NCBI GenBank assembly: GCA_007695045.1
Contig: REEP01000057.1
Coordinates: forward strand, 1-63,250
Direction of reading: 5' to 3'
DNA from: Rhodospirillales bacterium
Lineage (GTDB): Bacteria > Pseudomonadota > Alphaproteobacteria > Rhodospirillales > Defluviicoccaceae
Length of the DNA: 63,250 bases
Under the pieces are notes generated by a model. It searched no databases, was not told where the DNA came from, and saw nothing but the letters and a program-made list of their open reading frames with translations. A program made the position numbers and the translations under genes. Within the stretch, counting starts at the first letter, position 1. Each line of letters opens with the position of its first letter. Below, in pieces: positions 17,647 to 27,380 of the stretch.

Positions 17647-19062
17647 ATGAGCGAAGCGGTCAAGCCGGTGGTGGTTCCGGAACCCTGGAACCCCGGGTCC
17701 TGGCGCGGCAAGCCGGCATGCCAGATGCCGACATACCCCGATCTCGAGCGGCTTGCCGCCGTGGAGGCCGAGCTCAGCCACTTCCCGCCGCTGGTCTTCG
17801 CCGGAGAAGCGCGGCGGCTGCGCGATGCCTTGGCGCAGGTGGAAGCGGGCAAGGCGTTCCTGCTCCAGGGCGGCGACTGCGCCGAGAGCTTTGCCGAGTT
17901 CCATCCGAACAATATCCGGGACACCTTCCGGGTGCTGTTGCAGATGGCGGTGGTGCTCACGTTCGGTGCGGCGGTGCCGGTGGTGAAGGTCGGGCGCATG
18001 GCAGGGCAGTTCGCCAAGCCGCGATCCGCCGATACCGAAACCCAGGATGGCGTGACCCTGCCCAGCTACCGCGGCGACATGGTCAACGGCATGGCGTTCA
18101 CCGCCGAGGCGCGGGTACCGGACCCGCAGCGCCTGATCGCCTGCTACAACCAGTCGGCGGCCACCCTCAACCTGCTGCGCGCCTTCGCCCAGGGCGGCTA
18201 TGCCGACCTGCATCAGGTGCACATGTGGAACCTCGGCTTCGTGACCGACAGCGCGCAGGGCAGCCGCTACCGCGACCTGGCCGACCGCCTGGCGGAAGCG
18301 CTGGATTTCATGGCGGCGTGCGGCATTTCCTCGATCAACACCCCGCAAATCCGGGAAACCGACTTCTTCACCGCGCACGAGGCGCTGCTGCTTCCCTACG
18401 AGCAGGCGATGACCCGTGTCGACAGCACCACCGGTGACTGGTACGACACGTCCGCCCACTTTCTTTGGATCGGGGAGCGCACGCGGCAGCCGGACGGCGG
18501 CCATGTAGAGTTCCTGCGCGGGGTCGAAAATCCCCTCGGCGTCAAGTTGGGCCCCGACGTGGATGCGTCCAGTCTGATCCAGCTGATCGACCGGCTCAAC
18601 CCCCTGAACGTGTCCGGCCGTCTCACCCTGATCGTGCGCATGGGCCCGGACAGGATCGCAGACCGCCTGCCCGGTTTGATCCGCGCGGTGGAACGAGAGG
18701 GGCGCCGCGTGGTCTGGGTGTCCGACCCGATGCACGCCAACACGGTCACCAGCTCGAGCGGCTTCAAGACCCGGCACTTCGACCGCATCCTTGAGGAGGT
18801 GACGGCGTTCTTCCAGATCCATCGGGCGGAGGGGACCTACGCCGGCGGCGTCCATTTCGAGATGACTGGGCAGGATGTGACGGAGTGCGTGGGCGGCGCC
18901 CAGGCCATCACCGAGGGCGGCCTCGGCGTCCGCTACAACACCCACTGCGATCCGAGGCTGAATGCCAGCCAGGCTTTGGAACTGGCGTTCCTGCTCTCGG
19001 AGATGCTGAAGGAAAGGCGTTCGCGTGACCGCTCCCGCCGGCGCTCCATCGCCGCTTCCTGA
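17647..19062 (+). CDS. Class II 3-deoxy-D-arabino-heptulosonate-7-phosphate synthase
   Basis: This protein has 471 residues. It catalyses the first step of aromatic amino acid synthesis from phosphoenolpyruvate and erythrose 4-phosphate. It belongs to the plant/mycobacterial (type II) family: [14 protein letters not shown] at the N-terminus, [25 protein letters not shown], and the metal/active-site region [19 protein letters not shown]. The usual DPMHGNT is DPMHANT here, a conservative change. Its 3' end overlaps the next gene by 38 bp, so the two are probably coupled. Confidence 0.95.
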   Translation: MSEAVKPVVVPEPWNPGSWRGKPACQMPTYPDLERLAAVEAELSHFPPLVFAGEARRLRDALAQVEAGKAFLLQGGDCAESFAEFHPNNIRDTFRVLLQMAVVLTFGAAVPVVKVGRMAGQFAKPRSADTETQDGVTLPSYRGDMVNGMAFTAEARVPDPQRLIACYNQSAATLNLLRAFAQGGYADLHQVHMWNLGFVTDSAQGSRYRDLADRLAEALDFMAACGISSINTPQIRETDFFTAHEALLLPYEQAMTRVDSTTGDWYDTSAHFLWIGERTRQPDGGHVEFLRGVENPLGVKLGPDVDASSLIQLIDRLNPLNVSGRLTLIVRMGPDRIADRLPGLIRAVEREGRRVVWVSDPMHANTVTSSSGFKTRHFDRILEEVTAFFQIHRAEGTYAGGVHFEMTGQDVTECVGGAQAITEGGLGVRYNTHCDPRLNASQALELAFLLSEMLKERRSRDRSRRRSIAAS

Positions 19063-20281
19063 ACCCGAGCCCGAGCCCGAGCCCGAGCGTGAATCCCGGA
19101 TCGGGCGCAAGGCCGAGGCAGTAGAAGCCGGCCGCTCGCCGCCGCTGTTGCCGGCGCCGGATGACATCAGCCGCTGGACCGACACCTACTTCGTCAAGAC
19201 AAAGCAGATCGTCGGCCGCTTCGGGGACAAGACCGTCACCTATGCGGTCTTCATGCGCCGGCCGGTGGTGTTCGCACCCAAGCTCGCGCTCCGCTGGCTG
19301 GAGCAGGTTGCGGCCGTCCGCGACGTCACGTTCGATGTCGCGCTGACCCATCGTGAAGGCGACTGGGTCGGGGCCGGCGAGCCGCTGATTTACATCACCG
19401 GTTCCCTGTTCCATCTGGTCGATCTGGAGACACTGTACCTGCAGAAGCTGGGCGCGGCCTGCGTAGCCGCATACAACGCGTTCACCATGTGCAGCGATCT
19501 TCCGGAGACCGCTTTTTTGGCGTTCGATGCCCGCCACTGCGCCGGGATCGAAATGGAAGAGATGATGGCCTATGCCGCGTCCGTGGGCTCCGCCGCCGCC
19601 CGCCGCGAGCGCAGCGCCAAGGGCTTTGTCGGCAATGCCAACGATGCCACCGCCCATTACTTCGGGCGGGAGCGCGGGCTCGGCACCATGCCGCACGCCC
19701 TGATCGGCTACGCCGGATCGACCGTGCGCGCCGCTGAGATGTTCGTCGAGGCCTTTCCGGACGATGATCTGGTTGTCCTGGTGGACTATTTCGGACGGGA
19801 GGTCAGCGACGCGCTGGCTGTCTGTGAGCGCTTTCCGGAACTGGTGGAGGCCGGACGGCTCGGTGTCCGCCTGGACACCCATGGCGGGCGGTTCGTGGAG
19901 GGCCTGGACCCGCAGGAATCCTACGCCGTGCTGGAGCGGCATGCGCCCATCGCCGTGCGCCGGTACCGCAACGATACCGAACTTCGCTACCTCACCGGAA
20001 CCGGTGTCTCGGCGGCGGCGATCTTTCATCTGCGGGAGCAGCTGGATCGTGCCGGCTTTCCCCGCGTGCGTATCGTTGCGTCGTCCGGCTTCAACGTGGA
20101 CAAATGCCGGGTGATGGGGGATATCGGCGCGCCGATCGATGCCATCGGCACCGGCTCGTTCCTGCCGGAGAGCTGGAAGGAGACCTACGCCACTGCCGAC
20201 ATCATCGCCTATGACGACGTCAGTTCCGTCAAGGTGGGGCGGGAGTTCCTGCAAAAGCGGTGGCGAAAGCCGAACCGTTGA
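19025..20281 (+). CDS. Nicotinate phosphoribosyltransferase
   Basis: This protein has 418 residues. It makes nicotinate mononucleotide from nicotinate and PRPP in NAD salvage. The core follows the NAPRTase pattern: [32 protein letters not shown] and [11 protein letters not shown], then GSFLPESWK near the end. The N-terminus has a dipeptide run PEPEPEPEP encoded by a short GAGCCC repeat. The GTG at 19025 is supported by AAGGAAAGG just upstream, within the DAHP synthase gene. The next gene, nadE, acts on the same pathway, so these form an NAD module. Confidence 0.9.
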   Translation: MTAPAGAPSPLPEPEPEPEPERESRIGRKAEAVEAGRSPPLLPAPDDISRWTDTYFVKTKQIVGRFGDKTVTYAVFMRRPVVFAPKLALRWLEQVAAVRDVTFDVALTHREGDWVGAGEPLIYITGSLFHLVDLETLYLQKLGAACVAAYNAFTMCSDLPETAFLAFDARHCAGIEMEEMMAYAASVGSAAARRERSAKGFVGNANDATAHYFGRERGLGTMPHALIGYAGSTVRAAEMFVEAFPDDDLVVLVDYFGREVSDALAVCERFPELVEAGRLGVRLDTHGGRFVEGLDPQESYAVLERHAPIAVRRYRNDTELRYLTGTGVSAAAIFHLREQLDRAGFPRVRIVASSGFNVDKCRVMGDIGAPIDAIGTGSFLPESWKETYATADIIAYDDVSSVKVGREFLQKRWRKPNR

Positions 20282-20393
20282 CGACGCTCGCGACCGGCAT
20301 CGATGGAGCGGCCCCGGCGATTGCAGCCGGGCGGGTTGACGGCGGCTGGCCGTCGGCGCATTTTTTCCTTTCAACATGTGACTTGGGCCATTC

Positions 20394-22049
20394 ATGACGG
20401 ACTCGCTGGCGCTTGCCCTGGCCCAGATCAATCCGATCGTGGGCGATATCGACGGCAACGTGGAACGTGTGCGCACCGCCCGGGCGGCGGCAGCGGACGC
20501 CGATCTCATGATCGGCGGCGAACTGGTGCTGGCCGGCTACCCGCCCGAGGACCTTGTCCTCAAGCGCTCCTTCCAGGACCGGATCGAAGCAGCGGTCGAC
20601 GCCCTTGCCAGGGATACCGGCGACGGCGGGCCGGCCCTGCTGATCGGCGCGCCATGGCGCCGCGGCGGCCGGCTGTATAACGCCGCCCTGCTGCTGGAAG
20701 GCGGGCGGGTCGCCGGCGCGGTGCTCAAGCATGAGCTGCCCAACTACGGGGTCTTCGACGAAATACGCGTGTTCGCCCCAGGGCCCCTGCCCGAACCCAT
20801 GCCGTTTCGTGGTGCGCGCCTCGGGGTGATGGTGTGCGAGGACATGTGGAAGCCCCCGGTAAGCCGCCACCTGCACGAGCGCGGCGCCGAGATCCTGGTG
20901 GTGATCAACGGCTCGCCATTCGACCTGGAGAAATGGGGTGTGCGGCGGCGGATGGCGCAGCAGCGGGTGAGCGAACTCGGCCTGCCCCTGATCTATGTCA
21001 ACCTGGTCGGCGGGCAGGACGAACTCGTGTTCGATGGCGCCTCCTTCGTGCTGGCGCCCGACGGTGGCTTCTGCCTGCAGGCACCGGAGTGGTGTGCCGG
21101 CGTGGTCCCGACCCGGTGGCGGCGCGGCGAGGCCGGCTGGGCTTGCGATGCGGGAGTGATCGCGCCCCGCACCGAGGGTCTTGAAGCCATCTACCATGCG
21201 ATGGTGGTGGGCTTGCGGGATTACGTGGGAAAGAACAGCTTTCCCGGTGTGGTGATCGGCCTTTCCGGCGGCATCGACAGCGCGCTGACGGCCGCGGTCG
21301 CGGTGGACGCGCTGGGGCCGGAGCGGGTGCGCTGCCTGATGATGCCGTCGCCCTACACCTCCCGGATCAGCCTGGACGATGCCGCTCAGGTGGCGGAGCG
21401 GCTGGGCGTGCAGCTTGACACCGTCGACATCACGCCGGCGATGGCGGCGTTCGATACCATGCTGACGGACCTGTTCAGCGGCCTTGAACCCGACACCACG
21501 GAAGAGAATGTTCAGGCGCGGGCGCGTGCCATCGTGCTGATGGCGGTCTCCAACAAATTCGGCCACATGCTGCTGACCACCGGCAACAAGTCGGAGATGT
21601 CGGTGGGCTACGCCACGCTGTATGGCGACATGAGCGGAGGCTTCTCCGTGCTCAAGGACGTCTACAAGACCACCGTGTTCGCCCTCAGCCGCTGGCGCAA
21701 CCAGACCCGGCCGGACGGCATGCTAGGCCCGACGGGCACAGTCATCCCGGAGCGGATCATCACCCGCCCGCCCAGCGCCGAACTGAAGGCCGACCAGACC
21801 GATCAGGACAGCCTGCCGCCCTACGAGGAGCTGGATGCTATCCTGCACTGCCTGATCGAGGAAGACCGTTCCATCGCCGATGTGGTCGCCGCCGGCTTCG
21901 ACGCGGCGACGGTGCGCCGGGTCTGGCAAATGCTGGACCGGGCCGAGTACAAGCGCCGGCAGGCGCCGCCCGGCGTCAAGATCACCGACCGGGCGTTCGG
22001 CCGCGACCGCCGCTATCCCATCACCAACCGGTTCATCAACGGTCTATGA
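20394..22049 (+). CDS. nadE: Glutamine-dependent NAD+ synthetase
   Basis: This protein has 551 residues, a glutaminase-synthetase fusion. The N-terminal nitrilase-fold domain carries the Glu-Lys-Cys triad: E in GGELVLAGYPPEDL, K in LKHELPNYGVFDE and C in VMVCEDMWKP. The synthetase half holds the PP-loop SGGIDSALTAAVAVDALG and the NAD-site segments TTGNKSEMSVGYATLYGD and RPPSAELKADQTDQD. It converts deamido-NAD+ to NAD+ with glutamine as nitrogen donor. Its stop overlaps the gltX start (ATGA at 22046-22049). Confidence 0.97.
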   Translation: MTDSLALALAQINPIVGDIDGNVERVRTARAAAADADLMIGGELVLAGYPPEDLVLKRSFQDRIEAAVDALARDTGDGGPALLIGAPWRRGGRLYNAALLLEGGRVAGAVLKHELPNYGVFDEIRVFAPGPLPEPMPFRGARLGVMVCEDMWKPPVSRHLHERGAEILVVINGSPFDLEKWGVRRRMAQQRVSELGLPLIYVNLVGGQDELVFDGASFVLAPDGGFCLQAPEWCAGVVPTRWRRGEAGWACDAGVIAPRTEGLEAIYHAMVVGLRDYVGKNSFPGVVIGLSGGIDSALTAAVAVDALGPERVRCLMMPSPYTSRISLDDAAQVAERLGVQLDTVDITPAMAAFDTMLTDLFSGLEPDTTEENVQARARAIVLMAVSNKFGHMLLTTGNKSEMSVGYATLYGDMSGGFSVLKDVYKTTVFALSRWRNQTRPDGMLGPTGTVIPERIITRPPSAELKADQTDQDSLPPYEELDAILHCLIEEDRSIADVVAAGFDAATVRRVWQMLDRAEYKRRQAPPGVKITDRAFGRDRRYPITNRFINGL

Positions 22050-23470
22050 GCGTCACCGTCCGCTTCGCCCCCAGCCCCACCGGCCGGCTGCATGTGGGCA
22101 ATGCCCGCACCGCGTTGATCAACTGGCTGTTCGCGCGAGCCCACGCCGGCCGGTTCGTCTTGCGCCTGGACGACACCGACATCGGCCGCTCCGACGAGGC
22201 GCACGTGACCTCGATCCAGGCCGACCTGCGCTGGCTGGGGCTTGACTGGGACCTGATGGACCGGCAGTCGGCGCAACTCCCCTCCTATCATGCCGCGTTC
22301 GAGCGCCTTCGCGAGGCCGGCCGGGTGTATGCCTGCTACGAAACGCCGGAGGAACTCGAATACAAAAGACGCCGGCTGCTGGCCCGGGGCCGGCCGCCGA
22401 TTTATGACCGCTCGGCCCTGGCACTGGATGATGCGGCCCGGGCCAAGCTGGAAGCGGAAGGTCGCAAGCCGCACTGGCGGTTCCGGCTGAACGCCGACGT
22501 CGTCGCCTGGGACGACCTGGTGCGCGGGCCGCAGCACCTCAACGCCGCCCGTCTCAGCGACCCGGTTCTGGTGCGGGGCGACGGCACCTTCCTTTATATG
22601 CTGCCATCCGCCGTGGACGATATCCGACACGGCATCACCCACGTGATCCGCGGCGAGGATCATGTGGACAACACGGCCATCCAGATCCAGGTTTTCGCGG
22701 CTCTCGGGCACGCGGCACCGGCGTTCGCGCATTTGCCGCTTCTGAGCGACCTGGCCGGCAAGGGCCTGTCCAAGCGACTGGGCTCGGTCACCCTGGACTC
22801 CCTGGCCGAAGCCGGGATCGAGCCCATGGCGCTGGCCGCCTATCTGGCCGGCATCGGCACGGCCGAACCGCCGGAACCGGCCCCGACGCTGGGCGACCTC
22901 GCCCGGTCGTTCGATATCGGGAAATACGGCAGAGCCACGCCGAAGTTCGACGAGGGGCAGCTCTGGCACCTGAACGCGCGGCTGCTCCAGAATTTGCCCT
23001 GGGAGGCGGTGGCCGACCGGTTCGATGCGATGGGGATGGAACAGGCCGATCCTGCGTTCTGGGAAGCGGTGCGGCCCAACCTGGAACGGTTCGAGGATGT
23101 GCGGTCCTGGTACACTGTGTGCTACGAGGACATCCTGCCCGTCATCGATGATCCGGGATTTGCCCGAACCGCGGCGGACCGGTTGCCGCCGGAGCCCTGG
23201 GGACAGACCACCTGGGCGGAATGGACATCGGAGCTCCGCGATGCGACCGGGCGCAAGGGACGGGCGCTGTTCCGGCCGCTTCGGCTGGCCCTGACCGCGG
23301 AGGAACACGGACCCGAGCTCAAGGCGCTGCTGCCACTGATCGGACGCCGCCGGGCCCTGGAGCGACTGACCGCACTGGACGCGCGGACCTCCCAGGGGAT
23401 GCCGCCGCTGGCGCATCCGGCCCGGATGGCTCAGGCGGCCGAGCCCGGCCCCGGCAAAGCCGCCCGCTAG
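22046..23470 (+). CDS. gltX: Glutamyl-tRNA synthetase
   Basis: This protein has 474 residues. It is a class I aminoacyl-tRNA synthetase: FAPSPTGRLHVGNARTALINW includes the HIGH motif (as HVGN), IRGEDHVDNT is the family signature, and LAGKGLSKRLGS replaces KMSKS. Many alphaproteobacteria have two GltX paralogues, one for tRNA-Gln; the sequence alone does not decide which this is. Its ATG overlaps the nadE stop by four bases. cysS follows after 44 bp. Confidence 0.95.
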   Translation: MSVTVRFAPSPTGRLHVGNARTALINWLFARAHAGRFVLRLDDTDIGRSDEAHVTSIQADLRWLGLDWDLMDRQSAQLPSYHAAFERLREAGRVYACYETPEELEYKRRRLLARGRPPIYDRSALALDDAARAKLEAEGRKPHWRFRLNADVVAWDDLVRGPQHLNAARLSDPVLVRGDGTFLYMLPSAVDDIRHGITHVIRGEDHVDNTAIQIQVFAALGHAAPAFAHLPLLSDLAGKGLSKRLGSVTLDSLAEAGIEPMALAAYLAGIGTAEPPEPAPTLGDLARSFDIGKYGRATPKFDEGQLWHLNARLLQNLPWEAVADRFDAMGMEQADPAFWEAVRPNLERFEDVRSWYTVCYEDILPVIDDPGFARTAADRLPPEPWGQTTWAEWTSELRDATGRKGRALFRPLRLALTAEEHGPELKALLPLIGRRRALERLTALDARTSQGMPPLAHPARMAQAAEPGPGKAAR

Positions 23471-23514
23471 GCGGGGCCGCCGCGACCCGCGGGAACGGGT
23501 TTGGGGGAGACCAT

Positions 23515-24894
23515 ATGGCGTTACAGATCTACAACACGCTCAGCCGACAGAAGGAACGGTTCGAACCGCTCGATCCCGGGCATGTGCGCCTTTATGTCTG
23601 CGGCCCCACCGTCTACGACTTGGCGCACATCGGTAATGCCCGGCCGGTGGTGGTTTTCGATGTGCTCTATCGCCTGCTGCGGCACCTGTATTCCAGGGTC
23701 ACCTACGTCCGCAACATCACCGATGTGGACGACAAGATCATCGCCGCCCACCGCGAGAGCGGCGAGCCGATCGGCGAGATCACCCGGCGCACCACCGAGG
23801 CCTTCCACCGTGACATGGCCGCCCTCGGGGCGCTGGCGCCCGATGCGGAGCCGCGCGCGACCGACCACATCGGGACGATGGTCACCATGATCCAGGCGCT
23901 GCTGGACCGCGGCCATGCCTACGTCGCCGAGGGGCACGTCCTGTTCAGCGTCGCCTCATGGCCCGACTATGGCTGCCTTTCCGGCCGCAACCGCGATGAG
24001 CAGATCGCCGGAGCCCGCGTCGAGGTGGCGCCCTACAAGCGCGATCCCGCCGATTTCGTGCTGTGGAAGCCGTCCACCGAGGACGTGCCCGGCTGGCACG
24101 CGCCGTGGGGGCGTGGCCGACCCGGCTGGCACATCGAGTGCTCCGCCATGAGCCAAGCCTACCTCGGGGAGACCTTCGACATCCACGGCGGCGGTCAGGA
24201 CCTGATCTTCCCCCATCACGAGAACGAGATCGCCCAGAGCACCTGCGCCCACGGCGGGCGGCCCTTTGTCCGCTACTGGATGCACAACGGCTACGTGATG
24301 GTGGAAGGGGAGAAGATGTCCAAAAGCCTGGGCAACTTCTACACCGTCCACGACCTGTTGCAGACCGTGCCGGGCGAGGCCATTCGCCTGGTGCTGCTGC
24401 AGACCCATTATCGCCAGCCGCTGGATTTCACCCACGACGCCCTGGTCCAGGCCCGGCATACCCTGGACCGGCTGTATGGCGGCCTGCGCGGTCTGCCGAC
24501 AGACGCGCCCGAGAGCCTCGAGGTGCCGGATGCGGTGGTGCAAGCCCTGATGGATGACCTCAACACGCCGCGGGCGCTGGCCCACCTGCACGAACTCGCC
24601 GCCGCCGTGCACCGGAGCACCGACGACCGGGAGCGTACCGCCCACGCCGGCGGCCTTCGCGCCGCCGGGCGGATGCTGGGCCTGCTGCAAGGCGACGCCG
24701 AGGCATGGTTCCGCTGGCAGCCGGAAGGCGCTCGGGGTATCGCCGACAGCGAGGTCGAACGCCTGATCGCCGACCGCGCCGAGGCCCGGACCCGACGCGA
24801 CTTCGCCACTGCCGACGCCGTGCGAGACCGGCTGCAGGAGGCCGGTGTGGTCCTCGAGGACACCGCGGCCGGCACGACGTGGCGCCGGGCCTGA
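23515..24894 (+). CDS. cysS: Cysteinyl-tRNA synthetase
   Basis: This protein has 459 residues. It is a class I synthetase with zinc at the active site. Seen are YVCGPTVYDLAHIGNARP (zinc Cys and HIGN), NITDVDDKI, GWHIECSAM, the zinc ligands in FPHHENEIAQS, and EKMSKSLGNF. The start ATG at 23515 follows GGGGGAGA at ideal spacing; earlier in-frame codons belong to no conserved part. The stop lies in the loop of a hairpin that is itself part of a direct repeat. Confidence 0.97.
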   Translation: MALQIYNTLSRQKERFEPLDPGHVRLYVCGPTVYDLAHIGNARPVVVFDVLYRLLRHLYSRVTYVRNITDVDDKIIAAHRESGEPIGEITRRTTEAFHRDMAALGALAPDAEPRATDHIGTMVTMIQALLDRGHAYVAEGHVLFSVASWPDYGCLSGRNRDEQIAGARVEVAPYKRDPADFVLWKPSTEDVPGWHAPWGRGRPGWHIECSAMSQAYLGETFDIHGGGQDLIFPHHENEIAQSTCAHGGRPFVRYWMHNGYVMVEGEKMSKSLGNFYTVHDLLQTVPGEAIRLVLLQTHYRQPLDFTHDALVQARHTLDRLYGGLRGLPTDAPESLEVPDAVVQALMDDLNTPRALAHLHELAAAVHRSTDDRERTAHAGGLRAAGRMLGLLQGDAEAWFRWQPEGARGIADSEVERLIADRAEARTRRDFATADAVRDRLQEAGVVLEDTAAGTTWRRA

Positions 24895-24927
24895 TCGGCC
24901 CGGGGATGTAGCGCCGGGCCTGATCGG
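24882..24927. repeat. 17-bp direct repeat with hairpin at the cysS stop
   Basis: GCGCCGGGCCTGATCGG occurs at 24882-24898 (minus its first base) and again at 24911-24927, with the first copy spanning the cysS stop codon. Within it CCGGGCC-TGATC-GGCCCGG (24885-24903) forms a perfect 7-bp stem, a possible terminator without a T-tract. Confidence 0.6.
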
Positions 24928-25093
24928 ACGCCCGCCCCGGTACGGCTTCAGAAGCTCAGTCTCGGGGAAATCCGACCAGCCCGGGACTCCGACCGGCCCA
25001 GCCGAAGCACGCTCACGCTCTTCCGCTGCCGCCGCACCGACACGAGCGACGGCGCGTCATGCGGACGGCCCCGGGCACGAACGTGCAGCGGGG

Positions 25094-25237
25094 TTATTTC
25101 TCCGCCTGTTTTTCGGCCTGGAGTTGCTCCTGCATCTGCCGGGCCAGTTCGCGCTTGCGTTCCTCGCGCTCCTGACGTTCCAGTTCCGCGGCGTCCACCT
25201 TCGGCTTGCCCGCTTGCTTCTTGAACAGCCCGAACAT
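25094..25237 (-). CDS. Small charged protein (47 aa)
   Basis: The frame starts MFGLFKKQAGKPKVDAAELE and continues as one highly charged helix of Glu, Arg, Lys and Gln to a TAA. The Shine-Dalgarno AGGAGGAGA at 5-9 bases from the ATG is among the best in the window, so translation is very likely. No known domain is recognised. The FxLFKK opening followed by a charged helix is seen in other small bacterial proteins, but no function can be given. Confidence 0.7.
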   Translation of the reverse strand: MFGLFKKQAGKPKVDAAELERQEREERKRELARQMQEQLQAEKQAEK

Positions 25238-25460
25238 GGCGTATCTCCTCCTGTGCGTGGATGACTTGACTATCCCTGCACGTTAGAGTCTCGCGATTCG
25301 TTCGCGCCGATTCAAGCGAAACCGGGACTTGCCATGTGACTTTTTGGTGGCGGCGGCCGCAGCAGGCCGGTCCGGAGCCGATGTGCCCGCGCAACCGGTT
25401 CGTATTACAGGAGCGCGGCCGACCCCGGCCGCCGCATTCTGCGGCGACCGGAATCCGCGC

Positions 25461-25601
25461 TTAGAGGCTGAGTAACGCAGTGGCCAGATGAATGCCGACG
25501 GCGACGGTGAACGACGCGAACACCACGCCGACGATGCTCCTGAAGCTCGGCGCCGCGGAGGGCGCCGGTGCAGTCCAGGCCCGGGTACGAAGTTGGGGCA
25601 T
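25461..25601 (-). CDS. Small single-span membrane protein (46 aa)
   Basis: It starts MPQLRTRAWTAPAPSAAPSF, then has one hydrophobic segment (IVGVVFASFTVAVGIHLA) and ends ALLSL. An excellent Shine-Dalgarno (AAAGGAG) precedes the ATG. It is unrecognised. About 90 bp upstream is a 16-bp sequence that is also found 76 bp upstream of the PHA synthase-like gene, so the two may share a regulator. Confidence 0.7.
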   Translation of the reverse strand: MPQLRTRAWTAPAPSAAPSFRSIVGVVFASFTVAVGIHLATALLSL

Positions 25602-25689
25602 CACGGAGCTCTCCTTTCACAAGGTCTTAGTCCCGCTCTCTTGATTGTGGGGGGCGGGATCGGAAACCTCATGCACACCATACCCCAAA

Positions 25690-25705
25690 GGGGTGCACCT
25701 TGCAA
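25690..25705 (-). promoter_or_regulatory. Candidate operator shared with the PhaC-like gene (copy 1)
   Basis: GGGGTGCACCTTGCAA; the copy at 27456-27471 differs at one base of 16. The TGC/GCA-rich pattern resembles binding sites of PHA-responsive repressors of the PhaR type. That link is inference. Confidence 0.5.
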
Positions 25706-25825
25706 CCCTTCAGTAAGCATAACCTCGGGACGCTGTGGACACGGTGAGGGCCCGACCTTCATCGCTACGGCTTGGCGGCCACGCGCCCCAGCCGGGGCCG
25801 TCAAAGTTGCAGCGGTATCGACGCA

Positions 25826-25852
25826 GAAAGGGGCGCACGAGGCGCCCCTTTC
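25826..25852 (-). terminator. Hairpin after the PhaC-like gene
   Basis: GAAAGGGGCGC and GCGCCCCTTTC are perfect 11-bp arms with a 5-base loop. It lies 31 bp after the stop of the minus-strand PhaC-like gene. No long U-run follows. Confidence 0.7.
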
Positions 25853-25883
25853 ACGGTCTAGAGAGCGATGAGCGACTCCGCCA

Positions 25884-27380
25884 TTACTCGGCGGCAGCCA
25901 CCGCCGCTTTGGTGCCAGAGATGTCCATCTGGAACTTCACCGGACCACGCGACGGTTTGCCGAGCGCGTCGGTGAACGTGCCGTTGACCGGCGCCTTCTT
26001 GGCATACGGGCTGGTCAGGATGGCCACATGCCCGCCGAAGAACGCCACCGATTCCACCATGCCGGTGCCTTCCAGATACTTGTTGGCGGCAGTGGCGCAA
26101 GCCGGCGTTACCAGATCGTCCTTGATGGCGTAGTTCTGGTACCAGGGCACATTGAACTTCGCCAGATCCTTGACGTTGAGCGGCTTGCCATAGAGCTGGA
26201 TCGGCAGCGTGCCGTCGTCGGCGATCGGCTCATGGAAGGTCTTGGAGCTCATGGAGGCGATGCCCATGGGCAGATGCACCCGCTCCTTCAGCAGCCAGCG
26301 GAACAGCGCCGCCACGGTCTTGCCGGGGTTGAGGTCTGTCGCCCTGTGCAGCGAGGCCTGATCCAGAACCTTGACCAGCGGTTGTTCCCGGTCGATGGCG
26401 ACGAAGCGCATGCCGAGGCTGAGCAGGTAGCCGTTGGCGACCCGGTTGCCGTTGGGCAAGCTGGTGGTGATGAAGTCGTGGTGCATCTGCGGCATGCCAT
26501 TGATGGCGGAGCTGTAGGTGCCGTCGATGGGGGCCACGTTGGTGATCAGGGCGTCGCACACGTCATTGATGGTGCCCGACAGCACGTTCATCAGGCAGAT
26601 GTAGCCGCCCTGACACGTCCCGTTGAGCGTTACCTTCTTGCCGTGCTTCTCCATCAGCTTCTCGCACAGCGCCCGGGTCTGGGTGCAATCGTCGTCAGGG
26701 GTCATCGTCTGCACTTTCTCGTGCTTCATGATGTCCTTGACGACCCGGACGTAGGTGGGAATGCCCTCGTTGGCAAAGCTGTGCGCGTAGCTCTTGTTCT
26801 CGTCCGGCAGGAAGGCCAGGATATGCACGCCCAGCATGTAGGGCGGCACCAGGATCATCGGCTTCAGGTCATTCCGGACCTTCACGCCTTTCTTGGTTGG
26901 CAGCACCTGGTACAGCAGGAAGCAATCGGTCTCATCGACCAGTTCGTATCCCGACGTCTTGAAGTGGAAGCCGAACTCGTCCTTGATCTTCTCCATGTCC
27001 TGGGAGAAGTTGGCCACCGACTCCATCACCGCGGCCTCACGGCCCACGAACTCGGACAGCGTCTCCCCCTCACTGTTGGGGAGCGTGCTGTTCATGTAAG
27101 CCTGAACCGCTTCCTCGATCTGATCGAACACGAAGCTGGTCAGCTTCTCCTGGGCCGACAACATGCCCTTGGACATCAGTTCCCGGTTGTGCTCCATCAT
27201 CTCCAGAGTCTGCCAGAGACTGACGGGGTTGTCCTTGGCCGCCTGGGCCGCGATCTGCGCCGCGATGAGGCAGCTGTCCGAGAATTCCGTGAACTCACGG
27301 TTGCTGGCTCGCATGAATGCCAGGCAGTACCGCATCCAGTTGGCGCCGAGGTCCGGCATTTCCTTCGCAAGCGCTAACAT
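25884..27380 (-). CDS. PHA synthase-like alpha/beta hydrolase
   Basis: This protein has 498 residues. The N-terminal 140 residues are helical and unlike known domains. The rest is an alpha/beta hydrolase related to PHA synthases, with a Cys nucleophile in NGTCQGGY (Cys256), an acidic residue in KDDLVTP (Asp421/422) and a histidine in GGHVAILTSP (His451). PhaC enzymes have the equivalent GxCxGG box and the D-x-V-x-P and GGH motifs, so the triad is intact. The length lies between class I (about 580) and class III (about 355) enzymes, and the usual PhaC_N domain is not obvious. The ATG at 27380 follows AGGAGGAA. It may polymerise or depolymerise hydroxyacyl units; biochemistry is unproven. No phasin, phaA or phaB is adjacent. 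Confidence 0.8.
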   Translation of the reverse strand: MLALAKEMPDLGANWMRYCLAFMRASNREFTEFSDSCLIAAQIAAQAAKDNPVSLWQTLEMMEHNRELMSKGMLSAQEKLTSFVFDQIEEAVQAYMNSTLPNSEGETLSEFVGREAAVMESVANFSQDMEKIKDEFGFHFKTSGYELVDETDCFLLYQVLPTKKGVKVRNDLKPMILVPPYMLGVHILAFLPDENKSYAHSFANEGIPTYVRVVKDIMKHEKVQTMTPDDDCTQTRALCEKLMEKHGKKVTLNGTCQGGYICLMNVLSGTINDVCDALITNVAPIDGTYSSAINGMPQMHHDFITTSLPNGNRVANGYLLSLGMRFVAIDREQPLVKVLDQASLHRATDLNPGKTVAALFRWLLKERVHLPMGIASMSSKTFHEPIADDGTLPIQLYGKPLNVKDLAKFNVPWYQNYAIKDDLVTPACATAANKYLEGTGMVESVAFFGGHVAILTSPYAKKAPVNGTFTDALGKPSRGPVKFQMDISGTKAAVAAAE